From positions 1 through 64,000 of the forward strand of contig NZ_JAPJDO010000024.1 of NCBI RefSeq assembly GCF_026242045.1: a DNA stretch of 64,000 nt. Direction: 5' to 3'. This DNA is from Mycobacterium pinniadriaticum. GTDB taxonomy: Bacteria > Actinomycetota > Actinomycetes > Mycobacteriales > Mycobacteriaceae. The notes below the pieces were generated by a model. It did not search any database and was not told the origin of the DNA. It saw nothing but the letters and a program-made list of their open reading frames with translations. Shown one piece after another: positions 52,271 to 60,975 of the stretch. The number at the start of each line of letters is the position of its first letter. Position 1 is the stretch's first letter. The translations under genes were made by a program, and so were the position numbers.

Positions 52271-53652
52271 GCCGTCGGCCGGTCGATCAGCCGCCACGCG
52301 GCCACCGCCGCGACGAGCGTGCACGCCCCGGTCATCAGGAAGATCGGCCAATAGGCGCCGGTGAGGATGAGCAGCGGACTGGCGATCGCGATCGCGACGG
52401 TACCGCCGAGCATCTGGATGCTCAGGTTCACCCCGCTGGCCTGGCCCTGCTTCTCGGCGGGGACCGCTCCCATCAGCGCGGGCCGGGCGGTTACCGCGAT
52501 GAACGGCATGATCGCGCCCCACACCACCAGAACCGCCACGATCAGCACTTCGCTACGCAGTACCGTGCCCAGACCGATGAGGACGACAATCACCGCGGTC
52601 GCGACCAGCGTGACGGTCAGCGGCACCCGAGCGCCGTGCCTGTCACGCACCTTCCCGGCCAGCCGCGACGTGACCAGCGTCGGAACGATCGCCACGCTCA
52701 CCACCAATCCGGCCTCGACCGGGCTACGGCCGAGGTCGTGCTGAAGAAACAGCGCCAGAAAGATGAACACGATCATCTTCTCGAACTGGAACATCGCGAA
52801 CACGATGTTGCCGCCGGTGAAGGCGGGGATCGTGAGCAGGTCGAGTTCGACGAGCGGATTGGCACGTCCTAACTCGATCGCGACGAACACCAGCACGAAC
52901 ACGACGCCTGCGACCAGGGAAATGATCACCACGGGCGAGGTCCAGCCCCAGTCGGTCGATTGCATGAGCCCGACGGTGACGCCGGTCAGCCCGGCCACCA
53001 GCGCTGCCAAGCCGCCGTAGTCGAACCGGCCGCCCGCTGCCCCTGCGCGCCCAGCCGACGGGGACGCGGCCAGGGCTGCGGTGAGGATGCCTGCCGTGAC
53101 CGCGACGATCGGCACATTGATCCCGAAGATCCATCGCCACGAAAGGGATTCCGAGAAGGCACCGCCCACGAAGGGGCCGGCGGCCATGAAGCATCCGGCG
53201 ATGGTCGTTTGCACCCCGAACGCGGTGCCGCGTCGTTCCGGCGGGAACGCCTGGGTGACGATCGCCATCGAGGCCGGGAACGTGATGGCCGCGCCGATGC
53301 CCTGCAGGCCCCTGGCCGCGATGAGCCAGCCGCCCGATGGTGCGAGGGCGGCCAATAGCGACGCGAGGAGGAAGATGCCCGCGCCGACCGGAAACACCCG
53401 GCCTCGGCCCCACAGGTCGCCGAGCTTGCCGCCGAGAGCGAGGAAGCAGGTGAAGGCCAGCAGATAGGCGTTGGCTATCCAGTGACTGCCGACTTCCGTC
53501 ATCGCCAGGTCTGTGCGCATCGTCGGCAATGCGACCCCGACGACGGTCTCGTCGAGGACGACCAGACCCAACACCGAACTCGCCGCCATCAGAATCCACC
53601 ACGGGCGAGCGTTGTCGTTGATCAAGGAGCCGAGCCTACTGACCGTGGACAC
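52267..53652 (-). CDS. MFS transporter, DHA2-type
   Basis: About 461 residues from GTG 53652. Fourteen-helix drug:proton antiporter type: LVVLDETVVGVALPTMRTDL is the DHA2 motif C/D-like start, GRGRVFPVGAGIFLLASLLAAL and GWLIAARGLQGIGAAITFPASMAIV follow. Exports small molecules; specificity unknown. The start lies within the end of the second MFS gene (stop 53636), so the two genes are probably co-transcribed. Confidence 0.83.
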   Translation of the reverse strand: MSTVSRLGSLINDNARPWWILMAASSVLGLVVLDETVVGVALPTMRTDLAMTEVGSHWIANAYLLAFTCFLALGGKLGDLWGRGRVFPVGAGIFLLASLLAALAPSGGWLIAARGLQGIGAAITFPASMAIVTQAFPPERRGTAFGVQTTIAGCFMAAGPFVGGAFSESLSWRWIFGINVPIVAVTAGILTAALAASPSAGRAGAAGGRFDYGGLAALVAGLTGVTVGLMQSTDWGWTSPVVIISLVAGVVFVLVFVAIELGRANPLVELDLLTIPAFTGGNIVFAMFQFEKMIVFIFLALFLQHDLGRSPVEAGLVVSVAIVPTLVTSRLAGKVRDRHGARVPLTVTLVATAVIVVLIGLGTVLRSEVLIVAVLVVWGAIMPFIAVTARPALMGAVPAEKQGQASGVNLSIQMLGGTVAIAIASPLLILTGAYWPIFLMTGACTLVAAVAAWRLIDRPTA

Positions 53653-54922
53653 GATCACGCTTCGGTGCGAGCAGAACTGCCGCAACGGCCGCGGCGAGGT
53701 TCAATGCCAGCAGGGCGAGCAACGGTCCGATGATCGCGGCGCGCTGCGCGAGCGCACCGAGCGCCGTGCCCAACAGCGACGATTCGATCGCGATCAGCAG
53801 CGCCCCGAAGCCGATCAGGGTGGAACGGTGCCTGTCGGTGGCGTGGGCGTTGACCCACGCCAGACCGGCGGTGAAAACCGCCTGGCTGGCGACGGCCGCG
53901 AGGACGAAGACGATCGCGTAGATCCAGACATGGTTCCACTCCCGGCGGTATTCGATCACGACACAGATCAGGGCGGCCGTCGCGCCCAGGAGCGCGCTGA
54001 TGGCGAGCATCGCGCGGACGCCCAGGCGGCTGACCATCCGCCAGAAGACCGCGCCCACCACAAGTCCGGTGCTCGACGAAATCACCAGCACGTGAAGGCT
54101 TCCCGCCGACCCGGCATGGTTGATCGAGGCATGCACGCTGTAGAACGAGGTGCCCAAACTGACCGGGACGAACAGCACCATGATCGCCGCGTAGTGGCGA
54201 AACCAGGACTGGCTGCGGGCCGCCGCCCAGCCCTCGCGATAGGTGTCGCCGAAGGTGACGACGTCGTGGCGGACACCGGTCGGCACCCGCCCGACGAACA
54301 TCGCCAGCACCGCCGCGGCGATGAAACACGACGCGCCCAACCACAGCAGGTCCAGCTGGCTGTTCTGCGGGTCGCGTTGGGCCAGGTAGGGCACCAGCAA
54401 GAGTGTCGTCAAGATCGCCGCCACCGCGCCCAGAGCTCCCTGGGCCAGTACCAGGTCACGGCCCGCAGTCTCGGTGAGCTTGCTCGAAACCACCTCGGAA
54501 AAAGCGACTTTGGATATCCCGGAGACCGTCCCGACGACCAGCGACGCCGTCAGGAAGACCCCGGCGACCAGATAGCCTGATCGCGCCGACAATCCGCTGA
54601 CGAGAATGAAAGCGGCCATGATCGCCGTCGAACCGGCAATGAGAACGTGTTTGTCGTGCTGTGCGCGGTGGAGCACATAGGGTGACAAGGAATTGCCCAG
54701 CACGATGCCGACGCTGTAGGCCGCGTACAACAAGCCCGCGACCCAGAGCAGGTTGTACTCGGCGGCGATGAACGGCAATACCACCGAGACATTGGCCAGT
54801 TGCAGTCCGGTGTTGTACGCCGTTCCCTGGGCCAGCAGGACGCGGTAACGTCCGGTTCCGCCGCCCTTCTCCGCGGACGTGCCGGTCACCTCGATTGCTC
54901 CCAACTGGACTGAATGCCGCAC
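53636..54922 (-). CDS. MFS transporter (unassigned type)
   Basis: 428 residues, about twelve membrane helices (LLWVAGLLYAAYSVGIVLGNSL, LVAGVFLTASLVVGTVSGI, AIIGPLLALLALNLAAAVAAVLLA). No DHA2 motif is obvious; it belongs to the broader MFS fold. Upstream of and overlapping the DHA2-type gene by 17 bases. A short hydrophilic N-terminus precedes the first helix. Substrate unknown. Confidence 0.75.
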   Translation of the reverse strand: MRHSVQLGAIEVTGTSAEKGGGTGRYRVLLAQGTAYNTGLQLANVSVVLPFIAAEYNLLWVAGLLYAAYSVGIVLGNSLSPYVLHRAQHDKHVLIAGSTAIMAAFILVSGLSARSGYLVAGVFLTASLVVGTVSGISKVAFSEVVSSKLTETAGRDLVLAQGALGAVAAILTTLLLVPYLAQRDPQNSQLDLLWLGASCFIAAAVLAMFVGRVPTGVRHDVVTFGDTYREGWAAARSQSWFRHYAAIMVLFVPVSLGTSFYSVHASINHAGSAGSLHVLVISSSTGLVVGAVFWRMVSRLGVRAMLAISALLGATAALICVVIEYRREWNHVWIYAIVFVLAAVASQAVFTAGLAWVNAHATDRHRSTLIGFGALLIAIESSLLGTALGALAQRAAIIGPLLALLALNLAAAVAAVLLAPKRDRVHGQ

Positions 54923-55041
54923 CTAGCCCAGTGGGTGAAGTTACCCACCGCATGACGGCCTGGCCAGTCGATCGGTGAGATGGTGTTCCGCCTTTTGCGT
55001 ATCTGTTGCCGCCCCGCCGACCATCCCGATAGGTTTCGGAA

Positions 55042-55827
55042 GTGGGCCCACAATGGCATGTCGGACCGGTGACGGTGCCGGTGCACGGCCTGTTCGTCGG
55101 GCTCGGGGTGTTCGCGGCGATGGTCGTGTTCGTCATCGAGGCGCGGCGACGTGGCGCGGTCAACGATCAGTCGCTCGTCGCCGTGACCGGTGCCCTCGTC
55201 GGCGGCGCGATCGGGATGCGGCTCTCGGGCTGGGCTCGGCACCTCGATTTCAGCGCCAACCCGACCTTGGTCCAAGCGTGGGATTACGGCGCGAAAAGCA
55301 TTCTCGGTGGACTGCTCGGGGCGTATGTGGGGGTGCTGGTCGCCAAGCGCGTCGGAGGGTATCGGGGAAAGACCGGTGACCTGTTCGCTCCGGCGGTGGC
55401 GCTCGGGATGGCGGTCGGCCGGATCGGGTGCTACCTGACTGAGGCTCCGGGACGCCCGACTTCTCTGCCCTGGGGCGTGCACGCGGCCGCCGGCACGCCC
55501 GAATGCCCTGGATGTCTGACCGGCCAGGCCATGCATCCCTCGTTCTTGTACGAGATCGCTTTCCAGCTGGCGGCATTCGCGACACTGATGTGGCTGCGCT
55601 CCAGAATCACCAGGCCCGGTGAATTGTTCGTCCTCTATGTCGCGGCTTATGCCGTATTTCGGTTCTTCGTCGAGTTCACTCGGGCCAACGAGACCGTGTG
55701 GCTGGATTTGACTCGGCCGCAATGGTTTCTACTCCCTTCACTGGCCCTCATCGGTTTCCGGGTATGGCACGGGTACCGTCGCGGGTACTATCGCTTCCCA
55801 ACGCGTCGGCAGGAGGTACCCGCATGA
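55042..55827 (+). CDS. Lgt-like integral membrane protein lacking key Lgt residues
   Basis: 261 residues, about seven membrane helices, in the prolipoprotein diacylglyceryl transferase fold: AVGRIGCYLTEAPGRPTSLPWG (126-145), HPSFLYE (165-171) and FVEFTR are retained. However, the essential His of E. coli Lgt (HGGL, H103) is Leu here (ILGGL, about residue 88) and its conserved Asn146 (GRIGNF) is Cys130. It may therefore transfer something other than diacylglyceryl, or bind rather than catalyse. Start GTG 55042. It is coupled by 4-base overlap to the proline-rich protein and then to a radical SAM enzyme. Confidence 0.78.
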   Translation: MGPQWHVGPVTVPVHGLFVGLGVFAAMVVFVIEARRRGAVNDQSLVAVTGALVGGAIGMRLSGWARHLDFSANPTLVQAWDYGAKSILGGLLGAYVGVLVAKRVGGYRGKTGDLFAPAVALGMAVGRIGCYLTEAPGRPTSLPWGVHAAAGTPECPGCLTGQAMHPSFLYEIAFQLAAFATLMWLRSRITRPGELFVLYVAAYAVFRFFVEFTRANETVWLDLTRPQWFLLPSLALIGFRVWHGYRRGYYRFPTRRQEVPA

Positions 55828-56363
55828 CGACGCCCCCACCCGGCGATGACCAGGGCGGCGACGCGCCAACGGAGGACTCCCGGCCCGAACCCCGCACATC
55901 CGCCGACCACGCCCCGCCGCCACCCGAGCAACCGCTGCCGCCCGCGTACCTGCCGCAGCCGCCACCGGGGTATTGGCCACCACCGGGGTATCCGCCACCG
56001 CCGGGATATCCGCCACCGCCGGGATATCCGCCGCGGGGTCAGTACTATCCGCCACCGCCGATGCCTGCGAACACCCCGCGGTTCTCGGTGGGTATGGTGT
56101 TCGTCGGAGCGATCGTGTACTTCGCGTTCAACTTCGTCATGTTTTTCGCGGTGCTCGCGCTGGCCAGCAGCGGCGGGAACGCGGCGCTGGTCGGTGGCGC
56201 GGTGGGGTTGGCGCTCATCGCGTTGGGCGGTGGCAGCGCCCTGCTGACGACGTCGAGTGCCTCGATCAAAGGCCTGGGCCTGGGCCTGATGATCGGCTGG
56301 GCGTTCTTGTCGGTCGTCTCCGTCGGGTTCTGTACCGGCCTCAACCCTGCGCTCTACTCGTGA
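55824..56363 (+). CDS. Proline-rich membrane protein
   Basis: 179 residues from ATG 55824, overlapping the preceding stop (ATGA). The N-terminal half is proline/tyrosine rich with repeated GYPPPP units (about residues 40-85); the C-terminal half has three hydrophobic segments (FVGAIVYFAFNFVMFFAVLAL, ALVGGAVGLALIALGGGSAL, IGWAFLSVVSVGFCTGL). No family recognised. Its stop overlaps the radical SAM start (GTGA), so its translation is coupled to both neighbours, suggesting a membrane adaptor in one process. Confidence 0.7.
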   Translation: MTTPPPGDDQGGDAPTEDSRPEPRTSADHAPPPPEQPLPPAYLPQPPPGYWPPPGYPPPPGYPPPPGYPPRGQYYPPPPMPANTPRFSVGMVFVGAIVYFAFNFVMFFAVLALASSGGNAALVGGAVGLALIALGGGSALLTTSSASIKGLGLGLMIGWAFLSVVSVGFCTGLNPALYS

Positions 56364-57934
56364 CGAACGCCGGGATGGGGCTGCGCGGCGACCGGCTGTT
56401 GCGCTATGTCACCGCGTTCTGTCCCACTTGCCACGCAGATGCCCCCGAACGGCCGCTGAGCGATGTGATGCGGCTCAGCGGCCGGCTCGTCGAGCACGAT
56501 GGCCGGGTCTGGCTCGAGCGTGGTTGCCCGACACACGGATTGGTGCGCACCCTCTACGACGAGGACCCGGAAATTTTGTCCTATCTGGAGGAATGGACCG
56601 CACCGACCAAGGCGCACACCCCGGACGTGGTGGGAAATTTCGACCCGATCCCGTCGGCGTACCTGCGCGGATTGCCGGAGATGCAAACCCAGCACACCTG
56701 CATTCTCCTCGAAGACATCGCCGAGATCTGCAACCTGCGGTGTCCCACCTGTTTCACCGACTCCTCACCGGACCTCCGCAACGTGGTACCCGTCGCCGAT
56801 GTGCTGGCCAACGTAGACCAACGCCTGGCCCGCGAGAACGGCCGCCTCGACGTCCTGATGCTGTCCGGCGGCGAGCCCACGCTGCACCCGGCGCTGCCCG
56901 AGCTGATCACCGAACTGGTGGCCCGACCCATCACCCGAATACTGGTCAACAGCAACGGCATTCGGATCGCCACCGATGACGCCCTACTCGAGTTGCTCGC
57001 CGAGCACCGGCACCGCGTCGAGGTGTACCTGCAATACGACGGCCTGTCCGACGCCGCACATCGCCATCACCGCGGCGGGGACCTGCGCGCCGTGAAACAG
57101 GCTGCACTCCAGCGGCTCTCACAGCACGAGATCTTCACCACGCTGGTGATGACCACCGCCCTCGGCGTGAACGACTCCGAAATCGGCGACATGGTCCGGC
57201 TAGCCCTGGACACCCCCTACGTCGGCGGAATCAGCATCCAACCCCAGTTCGGGTCGGGCCGCTCCGGACGCATCGACGCCCTCGATCGGCTCACCCATAC
57301 CGGCGTACTCAAACGGCTCGGTCCGCAGACCGACGGCCTGGTCACCTGGCGCGACCTGACCGCCCTGCCCTGCTCACACCCCCACTGCTGTTCGGTCGGA
57401 TACCTGATTCGTGACGATGCCGGCGCGTGGCGCTCGCTGGTATCACTACTCGGTCATGACGGCCTGAAGTCCAGGCTGGGCCTGGTCTCGAACAGGATCG
57501 TCGACACCAAACTTCCCCAGCAGCTGCGGCTTGCGGTCAAGGAATCCCTTCTCGGGCTGTTGTCCGAACAGTCGTCGCTGTCGCACCCGCACATCGGCGA
57601 TATCTGGCGAATCATCTGTCAGAGTTGCGATCTCGGAGTGGGCACGCTATTTGCGGTGGCATCGTCGGCACTGCCGGGGCGGCAACGCAAGCTCCGCCGG
57701 CTGCTCGGCGAGCGGGTCGTCCGCATTACCGTCAAACCGTTCATGGACATCGACACGATGCTCGAAGAGCGCTTGGTGCAATGTTGCGTCCACGTCGGCA
57801 CCAGTTCAGGTCAGCACCAGTGTGCGCCCTTCTGCGCCGTCCAGGCTTGGCCGGCGCTGGGCCGTCAGCGTCTGTCGGTTGCGGCGGGTCGGCAGCTTCC
57901 GCTCATCGCGGTGGACGCGGTCACCCGACCGTAG
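56360..57934 (+). CDS. Radical SAM enzyme, Tes/COG1964-like
   Basis: 524 residues from GTG 56360. Radical SAM cluster C124-x3-C128-x2-C131 (ICNLRCPTCF), SAM-binding GGEPTLHP, and an N-terminal cysteine block C21-x2-C24 plus C56 (FCPTCHADAPE, GCPTHG). A C-terminal cysteine-rich part (CVHVGTSSGQHQCAPFCAVQ) may hold a second cluster. This pattern resembles the COG1964 group, which includes archaeal tetraether synthase Tes that joins lipid chains. Coupling to an Lgt-like gene points to lipid or lipoprotein modification (inference). Confidence 0.78.
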   Translation: MTNAGMGLRGDRLLRYVTAFCPTCHADAPERPLSDVMRLSGRLVEHDGRVWLERGCPTHGLVRTLYDEDPEILSYLEEWTAPTKAHTPDVVGNFDPIPSAYLRGLPEMQTQHTCILLEDIAEICNLRCPTCFTDSSPDLRNVVPVADVLANVDQRLARENGRLDVLMLSGGEPTLHPALPELITELVARPITRILVNSNGIRIATDDALLELLAEHRHRVEVYLQYDGLSDAAHRHHRGGDLRAVKQAALQRLSQHEIFTTLVMTTALGVNDSEIGDMVRLALDTPYVGGISIQPQFGSGRSGRIDALDRLTHTGVLKRLGPQTDGLVTWRDLTALPCSHPHCCSVGYLIRDDAGAWRSLVSLLGHDGLKSRLGLVSNRIVDTKLPQQLRLAVKESLLGLLSEQSSLSHPHIGDIWRIICQSCDLGVGTLFAVASSALPGRQRKLRRLLGERVVRITVKPFMDIDTMLEERLVQCCVHVGTSSGQHQCAPFCAVQAWPALGRQRLSVAAGRQLPLIAVDAVTRP

Positions 57935-58298
57935 CGCCGGCCTGATGCCCGGTGGCGTCGCGGCGCACCAGTTCGACGGCATCGCCCACGTCCACGGTGA
58001 TCACGTCGTCGCAGGCGACAAAGGGGATCTGCAGCAGACCGTGGAAGTCGTCGGTCATGACGAAAGTGTGGGCGCGGGCGAACAGCGGCTGCACGTCGAA
58101 AACCCGCACCCGCAGCTTTTCCCGGCTCAGTCTGCCCAATTCCCGGCCCGTTTCGGGATCGGTGACCACGGGGCCGGTGCGCGAGCTCACCGCGAAGACC
58201 ATGCCTACTGCCACCCCGGCTTCAGTGCCGCGGTTGATCACCAGCGTGTGGTCATCCTCGATGAGTGCGACTTGCCCGACGATCGCCTCGGTGGTCAC
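57921..58298 (-). CDS. Small protein with FlgT_C-like segment
   Basis: 125 residues, no leader. GQVALIEDDHTLVINRGTEAGVAVGMVFAV resembles the C-terminal FlgT_C-like domain (G-hydrophobic-N-x-G-x-x-x-G-V-x-x-G), a beta-rich adhesion or binding fold. Overlaps the start of the preceding membrane-protein gene by 4 bases and the 3' end of the radical SAM gene. Function unknown. Confidence 0.55.
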   Translation of the reverse strand: MTTEAIVGQVALIEDDHTLVINRGTEAGVAVGMVFAVSSRTGPVVTDPETGRELGRLSREKLRVRVFDVQPLFARAHTFVMTDDFHGLLQIPFVACDDVITVDVGDAVELVRRDATGHQAGATVG

Positions 58299-59074
58299 GA
58301 CGCCGCCAGGGAGTTGCTTTCTCGCAAGGCCGAAGACGACCCTGACCCGGCCCGGATCCGTGGCCGCAGGCCGTAGTCATCGGCGCGCAGCGGCACGTCC
58401 ACATCGGTCGCGGAATCCAGTTCGGTGCCCAGCGTGAGCTCCACCGCGGTCTTCGCCTGGAATAGGGCGATCACCGCCTGTTGGTGATGGTCGGTGCCGA
58501 ACGTGGCTAGTGCCGTCGCGAGCTTGGAGTCGACGTAGTGGATCGAGCGCTGCAGATCAGACGGCGCCGGTTGAGCCGGATGGGCCTGCCGCGGCGCTTC
58601 GGTGCCGAGACCGCTATACCACCGATGCCCGAGGGCTCCCAGGATGGCGGCACATACCGGGACCACCACGACGATGCAGACCAAGCCGAAGGTGGTGTGC
58701 ATCGTGATCGCACCGACGACACCGAGGAGCATTCCTACGCCCGCGCCGAAGAACAGTTGCACCGCCGGCGGCACCGATTCGACCACGAGCCACAGGTACC
58801 GGGTGGCGTGCACGACCGATCGGGCGACGCCCGCGACGAAGCGGGCGAGCCCCGTGATGCCCCTGAGAGCGAGGCGACCCATCTCGTCGGCTCGCTTGCG
58901 GGTGACCGGGGACTTCGGCATCGACCAGGACCGCTGTCGCGCCGGCTCGGCCGGGGCGGCGTCCGGCTCGATCGGAGGTGTGGCGCCGGGCTCAGCGGCG
59001 GCCGGCGCGGCGGGCTGCTCCGCCGCGTCCGGAGTCGCCGGTTCGGCGCTGGTCACATTCGCATCACTAGCCAC
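58295..59074 (-). CDS. Hypothetical membrane protein
   Basis: 259 residues from GTG 59074 (GGGGGA 12 bases before). Order: Ala/Pro/Glu-rich low-complexity N-terminus (about 1-50), basic segment SPVTRKRADEMGRL, two membrane helices (QLFFGAGVGMLLGVVGAITM, FGLVCIVVVVPVCAAILGAL), then a soluble helical tail (KLATALATFGTDHHQQAVIAL). Followed by the FlgT_C-like gene with a 4-base overlap, so the pair is one unit. No family known to me. Confidence 0.65.
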   Translation of the reverse strand: MASDANVTSAEPATPDAAEQPAAPAAAEPGATPPIEPDAAPAEPARQRSWSMPKSPVTRKRADEMGRLALRGITGLARFVAGVARSVVHATRYLWLVVESVPPAVQLFFGAGVGMLLGVVGAITMHTTFGLVCIVVVVPVCAAILGALGHRWYSGLGTEAPRQAHPAQPAPSDLQRSIHYVDSKLATALATFGTDHHQQAVIALFQAKTAVELTLGTELDSATDVDVPLRADDYGLRPRIRAGSGSSSALRESNSLAAS

Positions 59075-59195
59075 ATACGTATCATTCCCCCATCCGGTCG
59101 ATTCCTCGCCCTGGCACGCCGAGCCAACGACCGGCTTTGCGCCTTCCGGCCGACATCGTGTCGGCCGACGCCACCGCCGCCGTGGCCCTAATGTG

Positions 59196-60410
59196 CTAGC
59201 TGGCGGCAGATCGAGCCGCGGGCCGCGCAGACCGGCCCTGACCGCCAGACTTCGCCGCCCGTTCCGAACGCGCCGCCGCCGAGTTGGGTTGGTCGCGATG
59301 ACCGACGGTGCGCCTGGCCGTGACATCCACCGGCCTGAAACCTGCGGTGCGGCGGACTGTCTTGTGCACGTTGACCGAACGGATCCGTGCCGAACTGGCC
59401 GGCCCGGAGCTCTGAACGGAGCGGGGCACCTCGTTGACAGCGGCCAGACTCTGGGTCGAGGAACTCTGTGCGGCAGCGGAGGCACTGCTCGGATCTTCCC
59501 AGCCGATGGCCGTGGCAATGGATCTGCCGAACTCCATCATCGCCCCGAAGGGCCCGACCGCGGTTCCGGTCGCAAGCGGTACGTGGATGTGGAGCACGCC
59601 GAGCAGGTTGTTGTCGTAGGCGAAATCGAGTGCGTTGAACGCCGAACCACCCGGGCTCAGGAGACCGCCGAGAGCGATACCGACCTGGACACCGTCGGGG
59701 AAGGTCACCCCGATAGACGGCCCCACCGCCTCCACCAACGCGGTCAGGTCAACATGCTGACCTCCGTTGAGGAACGCATCGGTCATGGCCGCGGGAATGT
59801 CAGCCAGCGTGTTCATGGCGCTCGTCACGTCGGGCGTGGCGGCGGCGAGATCGCTGTTGATCGATCTCAGGCTCGATGCCAAGACCAGCAGCGGGCCCAA
59901 CACCGGGCCGGCAAGACCGACCAGCACGCCGCTGAGCGTGGTCGTCGAGAGGGCCAGTAGCTGCTTACCTGTTGGAGATATGCTGAGCTGCAACAGATCC
60001 GGGATACCGGGCAGTTGTTCGATGGCCGGCAGCAGCTCGTAGAAGGTCCGGTGCGTGGTATCCAAGGTGCTCGGGTCCGGCGCCAACGGCGTATCGACCG
60101 CCGCCTGAAAATTAGCCTGCATCTGCGCAAGAATGCCCGCGATATCGGGCAGTTCGGTCACGTACTCGGCCTGGTTCGCCAGGATCTGCTGCAGGATCGG
60201 GACCGGCGCCTCAAGCCAGGAGTTGAACAGCGCGGTGGCGTTCTCCCGTGCCGTGGTGAAGACGTCTGCCCAGTCGGTGGACGCCGCCGCGAGGTTCATC
60301 GCCTCGGCACGGACGTCGGGTGGTGGCGTGGCCACCGGGCTGATCGCGATCGCGCTGGCGCCTACGACGGCCACACCGGCCGAAAGGAAGGGTCGAGACG
60401 TTGCAAACAT
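59196..60410 (-). CDS. GjpA-family outer-membrane protein
   Basis: 404 residues. Leader MFATSRPFLSAGVAVVGASAIAISP; helical middle with APVPILQQILANQAEYVTELPD, LNTLADIPAAMTDAFLNGGQHVDLTALVE and GGLLSPGGSAFNALD, which match proteins annotated as GjpA-type porins in mycobacteria. C-terminal tail is charged and low-complexity (RRTVGHRDQPNSAAARSER). ATG 60410 is preferred because GGGGG lies 8 bases upstream; GTG 60434 is the alternative. Porin function is by annotation only. Confidence 0.75.
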   Translation of the reverse strand: MFATSRPFLSAGVAVVGASAIAISPVATPPPDVRAEAMNLAAASTDWADVFTTARENATALFNSWLEAPVPILQQILANQAEYVTELPDIAGILAQMQANFQAAVDTPLAPDPSTLDTTHRTFYELLPAIEQLPGIPDLLQLSISPTGKQLLALSTTTLSGVLVGLAGPVLGPLLVLASSLRSINSDLAAATPDVTSAMNTLADIPAAMTDAFLNGGQHVDLTALVEAVGPSIGVTFPDGVQVGIALGGLLSPGGSAFNALDFAYDNNLLGVLHIHVPLATGTAVGPFGAMMEFGRSIATAIGWEDPSSASAAAQSSSTQSLAAVNEVPRSVQSSGPASSARIRSVNVHKTVRRTAGFRPVDVTARRTVGHRDQPNSAAARSERAAKSGGQGRSARPAARSAAS

Positions 60411-60610
60411 GGCGAGCCCCCGTCGTCGTGTCACCCCTGACCCACGAGAACCGTACCTGAGACAGTCGGCCCCGAAACTCGAATTCGGTGGCAAAACGCT
60501 GATTTGAGCCTTGGCTCAGCCGGCGGTCGGCGCAATCGAGAAGGGCTGGTACTCGCTCCAATTGGATTCGGGCAAACCCATCAGGGCCAGGAGGATGTTC
60601 GCTTCAGCCA

Positions 60611-60889
60611 CTACTCGCATCCGACGCCGTTACCGTCTCGATCGAGTCCGTAGATGTCTCGGCCGATTACCGTGACGGGACCGGAGACATAGGCGGGTCC
60701 GTTACCGCTACCTCCGGCACAGTCGACGTCACTGGCGATCGGAACGCACGCACCCGAGTAGTTCGGGTCGCAGTTCGAGCTCGGTGCCCGGACATGCGGT
60801 CCCGCGGACTGCGCAACGGACCCGCCGTCCGGATCAGCGGTTGCCGCCGGGCTCAGTGCCAGCCCGAGGGCAAATCCAATTGCCAGCAT
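60611..60889 (-). CDS. Small secreted excalibur-domain protein
   Basis: 92 residues from ATG 60889, with a leader (MLAIGFALGLALSPAATA). The mature part is an excalibur calcium-binding domain: NCDPNYSGACVPI, DVDCAGGSGNGPAYV and GLDRDGNGVGCE with the D-x-D-x-D-G loop and four cysteines. Exported; probable role in cell-wall or nuclease-linked calcium binding. Upstream TTG/GTG starts would add a basic extension. Confidence 0.75.
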   Translation of the reverse strand: MLAIGFALGLALSPAATADPDGGSVAQSAGPHVRAPSSNCDPNYSGACVPIASDVDCAGGSGNGPAYVSGPVTVIGRDIYGLDRDGNGVGCE

Positions 60890-60975
60890 GGTCAATTTCC
60901 CCACGACAACGAATCGTAGCCACCACGTCGTCGTCGACCGACCGTTACGGGCCAATTGCCGTCCAGCGCGCCGGA

